Origin: Phoenix dactylifera
Lineage: Eukaryota; Streptophyta; Magnoliopsida; Arecales; Arecaceae
NCBI RefSeq assembly: GCF_009389715.1
Contig: NW_024067667.1
Coordinates: forward strand, 876,001-940,000
Direction of reading: 5' to 3'
DNA length: 64,000 bases
This document shows, piece by piece, positions 1 through 11,300 of the stretch. Position 1 is the stretch's first letter. Each line of letters starts with the position of its first letter. Below the pieces are notes generated by a model. The model was not told the origin of the DNA and searched no databases. It worked only from the letters and a program-made list of their open reading frames with translations. Made by a program: the position numbers and the translations under genes.

Positions 1-1995
1 TAGACATTTGAATTCATTTCAAAAATTTACTATAAATCACCTTTTGGTTGAGCAATTTACTTTACAAATACTCAATGTTTTGTCATCATCAAAAAGAGGA
101 AGATTATGGAGTGATTGGTTATACCCCTATTTGATTTTGATGAGCTCAAAGCATTTGAGTATATTTCATGTTGTACTAATGAATCCAATCTAGTGTTTCA
201 GGCAAACATATATGAATTTATCTTTAAGAGCATCGAGCTTTTGTTCAAGATTATTTGGCTAAGTGTTGACACAATTAAGCCAAAATCTGAAGCTCGAGTC
301 GACTCCGGAAGCTTGCGAGTCGACTCCAACTGTTTCAGAGGTTCTGGCACAAGCTCGAGTCGACTCCGGTACACTACGAGTCGACTCCGACTGAGAACAG
401 ACAGAAGGACAGAAAGATGAATTTCAGACCCTGTCATCGAGTCGACTCCGACGATTTCGAGTCGACTCTGATGCTTGCCGAGTCGACTCCCGACAGTTTC
501 GAGTCGACTCCAAAGGGTAACAGACAAAAAGACAGAACGATGGTTTTTTGGACCCTGTTACCGAGTCGACTCCAGAAGGTTACGAGTCGACTCCGAAGTT
601 TGGCGAGTCGACTCCTAAACATGCAAGAGTCGACTCTCAGAGGAAAGCAGACTGAAAGGCAGAAAACCAAACAAAGTGACTCTGTGAACGAGTCGACTCC
701 GAGAATACGAGAGTCGACCCCAAGTCAGCCGAGTCGACCCCAACAAAGTACGAATCGACTCCAAGGCAGTTCAACTCGAAAGACAAAGGATCAGTTTTCG
801 GACTCTGAGAGCCGAGTCAACTCCAAGATAATCCGAGTCGACTCCAAGGCAGTTCAACTCCAAAGACAAAAGATCAGTTTTCGGGCTCTGAGAGCCGAGT
901 CGACTCGAGAAAAAAATGCAGAAATATAGATCTCTGGAACCCTGAGAACGAGCCGTCTCCAAAAGTGCCTCTCCGGATATTGGCGAGTCAACTCCAGATT
1001 TGGCCGAGTTGACTCCAGAACGGGACAGCACTTAATTCAAATCCTGTACAGTGGGCGAGTCGTCTCCAGTAAAGCAAGAGTCGACTCCAGCAACAGCCGA
1101 ATCGACTCCGACCCCAACGGATACATTGTCAGGAGGTGCAGACTGTGCAGAACGGCCATAAATCAGTGTCTAACGGCTATTTCTCAAGTGGAACTATTTA
1201 AATAGCCTGATTGAACAGTAGTAGACACCAAGAGAGTTACTCCATTTGTGCATTAAGTGTTTTCCATCTACCAAGAGTCTATTGAGAGAAAAGACAAGCA
1301 AAAGAAGGAAGAAACGCATTCAATACATTCCTAGAAGTCTTTCCTTCGCATTCAAGGCTCTTCCTCTGACATCAGATCTTCAGTGCACTCAAAGAGGAGA
1401 CTCAAAGTTCGAGAAGCCCCTTCTTCCTCTTCCAAAATCTGTTTGAGGGCTTCTAACTCTACTCTATTCATATTGGTTAATATTTGCTTATTAAGAAGCT
1501 TTCCTTGTAACTTTTCCCAAACTATTTTCTTACTTGATTCAATCAGGGGATTGAATCAAGGTTGTAAGATTTGTTGGTGAGCCAATGTTAAAACCAACGG
1601 TGTAAGGGTTCGATTGTGATCCCGGAAAAACAATCGGGTGGTTCTAGTCGGTGAGCCTGTGAAAACCGACCGAGTTCGTTGTGATCTCGCGAAAACAACA
1701 AGTTGGGTTGTGAACTTATAAAACAACCGGCTGTAATCCAAGGAATTATAGTGAACTCCCAAGTGAAGCTTGGGGAGTGGACGTAGGAGCAAGGGTTAGC
1801 TCCGAACCACTATAAATTGGTTTGTGTTTGTATTGGCTGCTGTCCTCTCTCTCTCTCTCTTCATTCACTTCATCTAGTAACTTAACTAGTTTACTTGCAA
1901 TAGATTTAGTTAATTACTAATCATAGTTTTTAATTGGTCGAGATTTAATCCAAACCCAATTCACCCCCCCTCTTGGGTTGTCTTCTTGGGCAACA
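1..1995 (+). mobile_element. 3' end and LTR of a SIRE/Maximus-like Ty1-copia element (fossil)
   Basis: Bases 1-104 look like the end of an internal region: a purine-rich tract near 91-104 resembles a polypurine tract. A long terminal repeat seems to run from about 107 to about 1995, where it ends in GGGCAACA. The stretch AATTCACCCCCCCTCTTGGG near 1960 is typical of the LTR end of plant SIRE-type copia elements. The LTR is about 1.9 kb and contains a palindromic repeat array, listed separately. The rest of the element lies left of the window, so its state cannot be judged. It sits in the intron of the minus-strand kinesin gene. The family call rests on the LTR end motif and size, so it is moderate. 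Confidence 0.55.
295..1110. repeat. Array of about 25 GAGTCGACTC palindromes inside the copia LTR
   Basis: The 10-bp palindrome GAGTCGACTC, usually as CGAGTCGACTCC, occurs again and again between about 295 and 1110. Perfect copies include those near 300, 318, 358, 379, 441, 502, 563, 584, 606, 692, 837 and 1080. Copies with one or two changes, many at CpG, lie between and after them. Spacing is irregular, roughly 17-65 bp, so this is an interspersed motif cluster and not a simple tandem repeat. It creates open frames on both strands with residues such as ESTP and VDS, which are artefacts. Confidence 0.85.
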
Positions 1996-2082
1996 CATGA
2001 GTTACAGCTGCTTATGGTTTGGGCACCAAGTCCACATAGGAGGTACTCTTGTATTTGCAATGGATTGGTCCTCCACATAAGA

Positions 2083-2249
2083 GGGTGAGCCTTGGTGCAA
2101 AGGTAAGGTTGCTCCATTATGACCTAGAGGTCGCGAGTTTGAAACACGGAAACAGCCTTTCTACATACAGGAATAAGTCTGCATACATCTGAACCTCATA
2201 AGACCTTGCAATGTGGGGAGCCTCGTGCGCTAGACTGGCCATTTATTTA
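2083..2249 (+). mobile_element. Au-type SINE, 3' tail interrupted by a TRIM
   Basis: The sequence starts GGGTGAGCCTTGGTGCAAAG and has the Au SINE layout: a tRNA-like head with an A-box region near 2091-2107, a B box GGTCGCGAGTTTGAAAC near 2129-2145, the body motif GGAAACAGCC just after, and the 3' motif GGGGAGCCTCGTGCGC leading to a T-rich tail. Au is a widespread plant SINE family. The copy is moderately diverged. Its tail is cut at 2249 by the TRIM described next. No clear target duplication of the SINE itself was seen. Confidence 0.85.
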
Positions 2250-2688
2250 TGTGAGGACCCGTGCGGGCATGTGTTTAGTCCCACATCGGTTATTCACTGG
2301 GTAGATCTTGGGTACTTATACAGGATCAAGGAATCCAAACAATACCTTCCGGCTAGCCATTTTGGGTGAGGTCCTGAGTTGTTACAAATAGTATCAGAGC
2401 GGACCCGGCCCATAACTTATGTGGACTAAGAGACACTGCAGCACGGATTCATTGGGATTGACCACGGACCAATCATGGTGTTTGTGATTAGATTTGAATG
2501 GATTTGAACCCTTAGCCTGACGAGGACGTCAGGGCTTGAACGGGGGGAGTATGTGAGGATCCGTGCGGGCGTTTGTTTAGTCCCACATCGGTTATTCGCT
2601 GGGTAGATCTTGGGTACTTATACAGGATCAAGAAATCCAAACAATACCTTCCGGCTAGCCATTTTGGGTGAGGTCCTGGGTTGTTACA
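2250..2688 (+). mobile_element. Complete TRIM (miniature LTR retrotransposon)
   Basis: Two direct repeats of 137 bp, 2250-2386 and 2552-2688, both start TGTGAGGA and end GTTACA. The first is followed by AGTATCAGAGC, a near match to the initiator-Met primer binding site (TGGTATCAGAGC), and the second is preceded by a G-rich polypurine tract near 2540-2549. The target duplication ATTTA is perfect (2245-2249 and 2689-2693). The centre of 165 bp has no coding capacity, so the element is non-autonomous by nature. The two repeats differ at roughly six of 137 positions, which suggests an insertion age in the range of one to a few million years, depending on the rate. It carries AGTCCCACATCGG, a motif seen in many plant TRIMs. 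Confidence 0.93.
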
Positions 2689-2872
2689 ATTTATACGTTA
2701 GGGGAGAGAGATTTTGAAGATTCATTACAAACAAAAGTTTCTGTTCCCTGCACATGTTCTCATTAAAACCCAACTCCAAAGCTAAAGCAAATGATAGATG
2801 AAAAACCAAAAAAGAATAAAATATTCAAATTTGAAAACAGCATCCTCCAAGAATAATTGTACAGAAACAAAC

Positions 2873-4180
2873 CTTCACTTTTTTGATTCTCATTCTTCAA
2901 GGGTTGTTGTTTCTCAGAGGTGGTCAACATGTCTAAATGTCTACAGGAGACTGAGCTCGATGAGACGGTGTTTGACTGCATCCTTCCAGCAGATTGTGGA
3001 ACAATTGGAGCATGCTTCAAAAGCCCATCCCCTCCATTACACTGCCTCCATTCATGATAAGATTTTAAGGCAAGAATGCAATCAACAATTTTCGCCACTG
3101 ATCTGGCATCCAGGGTATCCTGGAGCAAGGAAACCAACGTATGAGAAGGTAACTGAAGAAGATATAGTAGAAAACAAGAAAAGGAGCAGGTTTAGTTTTG
3201 CTTTCTAACCCTTTCAAGATCTGAAGCCTCGAAGCTTGGAAGCTTCAGCTCCTCAACAGCAACGAGGAAATTGCGTACGTTTTCGAAGTACTGATAAGCA
3301 GATAATTGTTGGATGTCCCATGCGGTGCCAATCGATGGATTAGCGACAACCTTGATGGCATGCAAAATCAAATCCAATTAGATCACATGATATTAAGAGG
3401 AACTAGAAGGCACAAGCAAGAAAAGAAAGAAACCGAAAGAAAAACTATACACGGTACCTTTGGAACGGCGCCCAGCCGGATCTTGTTGATGGTGTTGCAG
3501 AGTATAAGACCATTCCTCAGGCAAGAGATAAATTCTTGCTCGGAGGGTTGTGGAGGCAATCCGAGAGGTCCGGCCATTGTCTCAAGCCAGTTGGCGGCTT
3601 CGAATCGTCTGCAGGCTGCCAGAAGAAGAACAAGAATTGGTTAGCGAGACTGGAAGACAATAAAAACCCAAAATTCCCGCCAATAATCCAGGAATGAAAG
3701 CAGCAAAAAAGAAACCGTATGAAGAAAAAAAAATCTCGAATTCGGAAAGAACTTGGAAAGTGCCAAAGAGCCAATATTTGGCACAACAATCGGGTGGTCT
3801 AAATAAACGTCTCCATCCACAGAACCAAAATCCAAAGCAAAAAGATCAAGAAAAACCCAAGAAAATGGCATTTAAGCCCAAAAATAACAGAAAGATAAAA
3901 ACTTTATCAAAACCCAAGAGATCCGAGCTCAAGATTCGATCAAAAAGATCCTTCTTTTCACAACGAAATCAGGAAACGACTGCAAATTAGAACAAAACCC
4001 TATCAAAACGAAACCTATGGACAACGACCAGAAGGAAAAAAAAAAAACAACAGACACGAAAAATAGGCAAGAAGAACAAAGAAAGATACGGAGTTAGAGA
4101 GGAAGAGGCGAACCAGCTTCTTCTGCCTTTCTTGTTGCTAAACGACCATGTTGAAAAGAAACACGGCAAGGCTCCACCAT
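2873..4180 (-). CDS. KIN-14 kinesin with calponin-homology domain, 5' exons only
   Basis: Minus-strand exons are 4180-4114, 3615-3458, 3350-3210 and 3119-2873; phases agree at every junction and each intron has GT...AG ends. The ATG at 4180 opens a 204-residue partial product that begins with MVEPCRVSF. Residues about 15-130 form a calponin-homology domain, with the family blocks EAANWLE, GPLGLPPQPSEQEF, SCLRNGLILCN, AYQYFENVRNFLVAVEEL and KIVDCILALKSYHEW. This layout matches plant KIN-14 minus-end kinesins, in which an N-terminal CH domain precedes the coiled coil and motor and links microtubules with actin. The motor is not in the window: exon 4 ends at a splice donor, AAG/GTTTGT, and the next intron is at least 2.87 kb and carries a copia LTR, a SINE and a TRIM. 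The linker after VVANPS is shorter than in typical members. I read it as a live gene cut by the window edge, but a truncated copy cannot be excluded. Confidence 0.85.
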
Positions 4181-5006
4181 TCCAAATCCTTCGCTTCTTC
4201 TACCGCTGATTCTTGACCAGAGGAAGAGGGTTGGGTTGTGGCGGGGCGAAAGAGAGATATATATCAGAGGGGTTTGGGCCAGGGGTTTTGGGAGCGAAAA
4301 AAAAAAAAAACTTACGATAAGAAAGGAGGGAGGGATGTGGAGGATGTTTGAATTTGAATGGTAGACCCGCTTCGAAGACGGCCGTTCATATTGGATCCGA
4401 GCCCTTCATCACATGATCTATAAGTCCATTTTGCCATTGGATGGACCAGATTTTTTATGAGAGATTAAGTTAGATCTTGATTGCTTGGTTGACCTCGTTC
4501 ACTGTTCTGAAGAGCTCTTTACCTCAAGTATTTATGTAATGAAAGATTCAGTGTATCCATCTCTCACATGTAATGAAAAGATCAGTCATAATAAAATTGG
4601 TATGTTACGGAGAAGATTGGCATTGCCCCGTGACACAACACAAATTGAGAAATGGTCCAATTTTCTCGTCTCACTAAAAAAAAAAAATCACATACTCACT
4701 ATTTGGTATTCCATGCAACTATGATTCACTCTCTTTATCTAGATACTTTGAAATGGTTATGTATTTGATGATTTAGGGAATATGTCTATTAGCATAGCTT
4801 GAAATCTAGCAGAATTCCTACAATTATATTTGGAAGTATTCCCGCTCATTAATAGGATGAAATCTAAATATATATAGTCAATAAAAGTTTGCTATAGAGA
4901 GACTATCACCAACAAAGGGAAAGACGTTGCAAAAGTTTAGTCCAACCCCTCTCTGAAAGGGGAAAGGAGAGTGATGAGCACCAATATAAGCCTCAATCTA
5001 GCTAAT
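4181..5006. other. Upstream region of the kinesin gene
   Basis: Pyrimidine-rich sequence on the minus strand (4240-4265, with an ATATATCTCTCT run) just upstream of the ATG could be the transcription start zone of the kinesin gene. The remainder to about 5000 is AT-rich, with no convincing gene, RNA or element. Confidence 0.4.
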
Positions 5007-5020
5007 AAAGAAAGAATTTC

Positions 5021-5342
5021 GCATCATCCTCAAGGGAAATTCAGCCATGATGATCGGTTGGATACGAGAGGAGAGGAGGAGGATGGATGGACGCTCTCTC
5101 ATTGACGATGTTGCGAGATTACAGGGAGATTCAGACGGTACACGTGTATAGGGAGGCGAACAAAACTGCTAACTGAGTCGTCTCTTATGCAGCGCAGCAC
5201 ATCGGAGAGGTTCTCTAGACGCATCAGGAGACCCTTCGTCCATAGTTATGCCATTTTGTAGCTTTTAATTCTGCTGGTTGCACCTACACCACAGTAGGGT
5301 GAGCAGCTGTTGTATCAAAAAAAAAAAAAAAAAAAAAAGAGG
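5021..5342 (+). mobile_element. 5'-truncated L1-type LINE, RNase H end and poly(A)
   Basis: The fragment ends in a run of about 22 A and is flanked by a 14-bp near-perfect target duplication, AAAGAAAGRATTTC, at 5007-5020 and 5343-5356. The plus frame reads VHVYREANKTAN, then VVSYAAQHIGEVL, separated by a stop where the family has DW. That is the C-terminal helix and tail of the RNase H domain that ends ORF2 of many plant L1 LINEs. The 3' part GTTGCACCTACACCACAGTA resembles that of the copy at 37 kb. Only about the last 320 bp were copied, as is usual for LINE insertions. Not functional. Confidence 0.8.
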
Positions 5343-5379
5343 AAAGAAAGGATTTCTCCACAAAGTCATCTACCATCTT

Positions 5380-7090
5380 CAAATTGAATTGAGAAGGGGG
5401 TGACTTCTTCATCTTCTCTTTTAGAACAAAATGGGGCCAAGTCAGCAGAGGGAGGCTACTCCTAGTCTTAGGTGGTCCCAGGGGTCGACGCTTCTAACTA
5501 GTGATGGGCATCGGGCCGGGCCGGGCCCAGGCCCACCGGGCCACAGAATAAATGGGTCGTGCCTGGCCCAGCCTGCTTCGTAAACGGGCCGTGCCGGGCA
5601 CGGCCCGCTTAGCCTAAAAGCTAAACCCGGCCCGGCCCTAGGCCCGTGGGGTGGCGGGCCGTGCCGGGCCCTGGCACGAGATGGGCCGTGCCTAGCACGG
5701 GCCGCGAAATGGGTCGTGCCTGGCACGGCCCGTTTGGCAGGGGGAAGAAAATAGTCGTTTCCAAACGGCTATTTTTTGGTTTTTACCTAAAATACCCCTC
5801 CCAACAGTCCAAAAACGGCTAATTTGAGGGGTATTTTGGGGGACGGGCCGTGCCTGGCCCGGCCCAGGCCCGGTTCAGGCCCTTATGGGCTGTTCCGGGC
5901 TGGCTCGCGGGCCGTGCCGGACCCAGGCCCTTATGGGCCGTGCCGGGCTGGCTCGCGGGCCGTGCCGGGCTGGCTCGCGGGCCGTGCCGTGCTTGGCCCA
6001 CGAGTCGTGCCAGCCCAGGCCCTTATGGGCCGTGCCGGGCTCGGCCCGCGGGCCAGGAATTGATAACTCAGCCCGGCCCCCTTTTATGGGCCGTTACTGT
6101 AGCAAGCGGGTCGTGCCCGGCACGGCCCGCTTTGTGCCGGGCCATGGGCGGCCCGGCCCAATGCCCATCTCTACTTCTAACGAGAGACCTCTAAAGCCAT
6201 GATGGAGGATATTGTGGCCCTGGAAGAAAGGTTCACACAAGTTGTCACCTTCACTGATGAGGAAATCAATCAAGCTTGTAATCGATAGAAGGCAGCCCTT
6301 ACTACTAACTAGGGTTTTTCTATAGAGTTTGTTCAATGAGAAATGAGAGCTAGGTGGAGTATGGAACATGAGTTCCAAGTTTTGCCGCTCTTGGAGGGAT
6401 TGGTCCTTTTCAGCCTCCCATCAAAGGTAGTCAAAGTCCAAGGGACCTTGGTCCCTAGTTAGACAACTACTTTCCCTAGAAAGTTGGAGGCTGAACTTTA
6501 AGCCAAGTAGGGATATAATCCACTATGCCTAAGTGTGGATTCGGCTACAATATCTCCCGGTAGATTTTTGCGAACAAGAGAAGATACTCAAGATTGTATT
6601 TGTGGTGGGGAAGCCTCTGTTTCTAGACAAGTGGATGGAGTTTTCTACTAGGATGGGATTTGCTAGTATGTGTCCAAATTGATCTCACAAAGGACATTTG
6701 TTCTAGGACTAAGATCTGGGTTAAGGGTGATACACTCTTACAAGAATTCATCTATGAGAATCTCCTAGATATTTTCTATCTTTGTGGTAAAATAGGCAAG
6801 TCAATGAAAGATTTTGGATGCTCTATCAGTGGGGATGCGCAGCCAGTGAAACCCCTCTATGGGCCTTGGATTTGGGCAGCTAGAGTTCTGGCTCACCATC
6901 TAGTCAAGATTCTAGAAGATAAAGTTGCACGGGTAATAAAAGTTTTCCATGTACCCCAAGTCCCAACACTGGGAATTTCCTATGGGACTTGCACTTGTAC
7001 AAAGTCTCCAAAACTATGTTGGACTCCCCTTTGCCCTACATCTCTAAATCAAAACTCATATTCACAACTTCAATGCGCCAAGTGACTAGA
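5380..7090 (+). mobile_element. LINE ORF1 relic, split by an hAT element
   Basis: On either side of the hAT insertion the plus strand carries decayed coding sequence like ORF1 of plant L1 LINEs. The best piece, about 6590-6840, reads IVFVVGKPLFLDKWMEFSTR, then MGFASMCVQIDLTK and IFYLCGKIGKS. It resembles the DUF4283/zinc-knuckle region (VGxPLxxDxxT...FARxCVEIDL...CxxCGxIGH). The later KPLYGPWIWAARV fits the Y/FGPWM motif that follows the knuckle. Part of the Cys-His motif is changed and several stops and frame changes occur, so it is dead. The limits are approximate, and nothing like the ORF2 reverse transcriptase follows. Confidence 0.6.
5499..6173. mobile_element. Complete non-autonomous hAT transposon, very GC-rich
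   Basis: The element is 675 bp and is flanked by a perfect 8-bp target duplication, CTTCTAAC (5491-5498 and 6174-6181). Terminal inverted repeats of about 28 bp begin TAGTGATGGGCATCGGGCC on the left and TAGAGATGGGCATTGGGCC on the right (read inward). The TIR style and 8-bp duplication are those of hAT elements. It has no transposase. The two arms are packed with copies of GGGCCGTGCC and its reverse complement, many paired as GGCCGTGCCGGGCACGGCC, like the subterminal binding repeats of hAT elements. The middle (5745-5845) is AT-rich and contains an AAACGGCTA repeat and its reverse complement. Open frames through it are artefacts of GC content. Confidence 0.93.
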
Positions 7091-7100
7091 GGGTCAATTT

Positions 7101-7512
7101 TAATGAAATTCAGTAAACACAAAGGACTACCAACATATTTGTTTATTTTATGATACTTCTGCAAAATTGCTCTTGTACTTCAAAAATTTAGAGGATTGTA
7201 AGCTGTCTCCTAGTGAGAACAGTAAATTCTTGTTGGCCACCGATGTTGCCGAAACTAACTTAACATGCTTATTGGCTACACTTAAGGATTGCACCTATCT
7301 CAAGATCACAAGAACATAGCTCAAGGCAGTTTGGATGCAATTATGGCTAGGGAATCCTTATTTTTTCCATGGGGTGCTGCAACCAAGCCAGCCAAGTTCA
7401 AAGCAGATGCTCAGTTTCCACTTCATAGCCAACTTAAGCTCAAATCAGCAGCCAGCCTCCTCTCTTTTCTTTTCTATTTTTTGTTTTTGTGCATATGTGC
7501 GTGCTCGCACGC

Positions 7513-7561
<49 letters not shown>

Positions 7562-8351
7562 GAAGGCTGTTCAGCTTAAGTTGAAATGAAGCTCTATCAA
7601 GTAGGAAACAAGTCAAGCTTGATCCTTAATTCTATGCTGAACATTATTTTTAAGTTGAGATTGATTAGACCTAGACTCTATGAAGTTAGGCTCAGTTCCA
7701 ACCCTGTCCTTTGATGCGTTGCCTGCCAAATTCTGACATCTACTGAAGAAGATTCCTCACCTACCATGTATTGGGGTTAGCCTTCTAGTTTAGACCAAAG
7801 AGACAAAAGTGAGGCATTATATCTAAAAACTCCAATTTGTTTTCAATTAGTTGGTTAAGATGGCAATTGGGAATTGCAGGACACCATCACCAACTTGACC
7901 GGCCTTGTCTTAGAATAACCTACAGACCATGACCTTAATGTTTCAGCTTTATTTGCCTTCTCCATGAAATCAGAGGATCGATTATATTTTCCAAACCAAG
8001 CTTCCAGAGGGAGTCACTTTTAACAATTTTCTATTGATGACAAAAATAATTACAACGGATGTCATTTACTTCATCCATAATACCTGCATCACTAGCAATT
8101 ACCATTACTTCAAATTGTCAGAGAACAGCAATAAATCATCTATGTAAGCTTAAAGCAGATATTTGACTCCGGCATTCATAAGGGCATGAATACATCAGCA
8201 TAATGTATGCATTGCTTAAGTTTTTTTTTCCGAGGATAGTATATTCTGTGTTGAGCTAGAAGCATCACATCATGGGCTCCAAAGTTTCTTCACAAAGTTC
8301 TGCAACCCCGACATAGTACAATTTAGATCATCTGAATCTCACACAACTATT
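7101..8351. other. Intergenic, no gene seen
   Basis: AT-rich sequence downstream of the glycosylase gene. It holds a (GA)n microsatellite at about 7515-7559 and otherwise no feature that I can support. The 3' untranslated region of the glycosylase transcript should begin at 8351 and run leftward. Confidence 0.5.
7515..7559. repeat. (GA)n microsatellite
   Basis: An almost uninterrupted GA dinucleotide run of about 22 units, starting just after GCACGCATGA. It explains the REREREREV reading frame over it. Confidence 0.95.
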
Positions 8352-11300
8352 CTACCTTCTTTTCTTAGAAACCTTGCTCTTCATATTGGTTGCGGTAATT
8401 AGTCGATAATCAGATGGGAGCATTTCACTTGTCTTCCCAAATATTTTCTCATAATCGTCCCACAGCTCGAACCTAGTCAAAACCAAAACACAGAGCAATA
8501 GGAGCATTGCTAATAAAAAGGTGCATGAAAATGAATAACGAAAAGGCCACAGGGACACGAATCGCATACCAATATGCCAGGAATTGGAATGACGCATACT
8601 TCCCATAGATGGACTCTACATCCTTCTCAACAGAACGAATGGTACTACTTATTGCATGAAACTGCAAATAATGTTAAACAGCATTATTCTAATGTCATTA
8701 TGAAATCACAGTGAGGAAGTCAAGGAAACAGACCTTTTTCAAATGCCTGATGGTTTCTGTATCAGCTGGAATTTTATGGTAAAATCCCATGCACATGAGG
8801 ACATTGGCACGTGTAAAAGGACCAAAACCACAGATACCAGATAACTCCTTGTCCAGTTCAACATAGCTAGATAATGTGAATTCACCACAAACTTCTTCAA
8901 GCTTTCTCAGCTGTAGGTTGTGTTCCACGATATTTTGAGCAAGTGATACTATACGCTGGGCTCGATATCCAAGTTTACAACGCATGGCCAGGTAATCCAC
9001 ATCAAGTGTTGCCAATTCTTCTGGACTAGGAAAATCACCCATTTGTTTGGATGGGCAAGGCATATCTCCTGACAAGTCATGAAGGGTGATGGAAACAGTA
9101 GAGAGTTCAGACAAGTTGAAGCTGTTTCTTGTTTCTTCCGTACGCGAGGGTGTGCTTGAAGGTGTTTCCTTCACTTGTAAATCTTTTGGCTCGTTGTCAG
9201 GGTTGATCTCCGAGTTTGCATCTTCTGCTAATCCAGCTTCATCCTCTATCAACTTGGTTTCTAGTTTCACAACTATCTTCTTTTTCTTTCCACGCTTTCT
9301 CTTTAGTTCTCTGGGTTCAGGTGTCTTCGGATAAAAATCCTCACGAGAAGTGCGAAGGTTCAGCTCCAGTTGAAGATCACAGAGTGATCTAGCCATTGAC
9401 AGAGTTCTAGGCCATCTACAATAAGAGGGAATCCATGCATCATTACATACATTAGCTTATACAGGACTTCAGCAAAAATTATTAATAGAGAAACTAAAAT
9501 ATAAAATCTCTTCACAATGCCCCTGTGTTTCCCAATTTATGATTTATACAGATGATAAATAAATAAAACTGACCTTATCTGTTCATTTGTATTCAGATCA
9601 TCACATGAGAAATTTCTCATTATATGAACTAAAAGAGGTATTTTCTGAATCCAGTTAATGTTCAATTGCATATCAAAGATATGAAATTTATGCTGAGAAA
9701 TTATACAAAGACTGTCATATGTTTTTGGTCTCAATCAGTCAAAGCAATTAAAAAATTGCATAACAGTAGTTAAATCCAGCAAAATAGCAAGTAATATCAT
9801 TCAAAGACAACAAATCTAGTGATATGGCTAAAATCTTAAACGTGGTCCTTTGGATTTCCTTAAAACGAAGTTCCTAACTTCCCAGATCAGAAGATAGGGG
9901 TATACAAGATGCTCCACATGGATAACTAGAGAAGGTTGTCTCATGCAAAATTATTGACTTTAGCTGAAATATCAGCCTATTAGAAGCTTTTGGAAAAATG
10001 CTACAGAATCCTTTGTGATTAAAACGGAGAAAGAGATATCACTACTTGTGTTAAATTTATTTTAGGTAATTAAAGATGGTATAGTAGCTTTATTGCACAC
10101 ATTCATTATCATGCATGTTTATTATACAACCAATTGATACCTTTTTCCATTCTATAACACATAGTCCTGTAAGTGAATATGCTAGCTACATGTCCTCATG
10201 ATATTAACATGTTCACTTAAAAGATGCTCCAAAAGTTACCTTTTAGGTCCTTGGGCAATTCGGAATCAGCAATCCTTCTTAGCAGCTCATTGTGCTTGGC
10301 CCAGCCTACCTAGCCAGAGACATTCCAACATGACGAGAGTCGGCAAGTCACAGAAACCATTTTATTCCGGACAATGGTAGACATGGGAGATTTGAGTCCT
10401 TAGATATGTACAAGAAATATTTTCATGGCCAATTGCCACCTGGACCCATAGGATAAGGCCGAGCTGGTACTCTTATGCTTACAACACTCACTTAAAGCTC
10501 TCTTGATTCATCCTCTACTCCTTCATTTGCTGGGCTTTCCCTTGATGTAACCATATTCTTTGCTATCTCTGGTGATTGATTCACTAACTATCAACAGCAA
10601 AGCCCCTTTAAACAAGCGCCATAAAACAATTATATTTTTTTGGATAACATTATTTGCTTTCATTTTCTTTTCCACATTGATTGTCTGAAATTTTTCCATT
10701 ACATTACATCACGGTACTCATTAGCATGCTAATACAGTCTACACCCTGATATTCCACCATTAGCATGTAAATTTAGGATATTTTCCTTTGTTTTTCCTGT
10801 CGCAAGGCCTGCTGCCTTGTTAATTTATGAGCCACATCTAAATGTCCCATCATTAGCTCATACTGCCTCCTTTGCACCAACGTCCTCTTGTATTCATGGT
10901 CAAGCTTCTCCAACTTGGCCTTTAGCCCTACAATCCTCTCCTAGCCATTGGGTTCCTTTATATCTGCTCTAGCCAGCAAGACCACCCTTTAATAGTCAAT
11001 CGTCCACAGCTGTCACTTTACTACTTATCTTCAAAGTTTTAGGCTTTCCTAAGCTTTATTTAAGTGTCAGTTGGTAGGTCCAATATCCAAAGACCAATGT
11101 GAGAATCCCTTGTTGTTTTGTTGGATGATTTGCTTAAGCACTTCTTAATTTGTTTTTGCCTAAATTGTAGTTTGAGTTTTGCTGGCCTTCAATTGATTCT
11201 TTCAGCCCTCACACAAACTTGAGTGCAATACACCTTTCATACGTACATTTCACTCCATTGCATCATTGACCTTTTTTTTTGCTTCAAACTACCCTTCTTT

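Noticed and set aside
295-1110. CRISPR-like reading of the regularly recurring palindrome
   Set aside because: Repeat units are 10 bp, spacers vary from about 10 to 55 bp, and the context is a plant retroelement LTR.
2250-2688. Assignment of the TRIM to the Cassandra family
   Set aside because: No 5S rRNA-like promoter block could be followed in the 137-bp LTR; only the common AGTCCCACATCGG word is shared with other TRIMs.
2873-4180. Kinesin exons as a pseudogene
   Set aside because: All four exons are intact, in phase and have good splice sites; the missing motor is explained by the window edge.
5442-6202. Overlapping GC-rich frames with GPARPA-type products
   Set aside because: They read through the hAT subterminal repeats in several frames.
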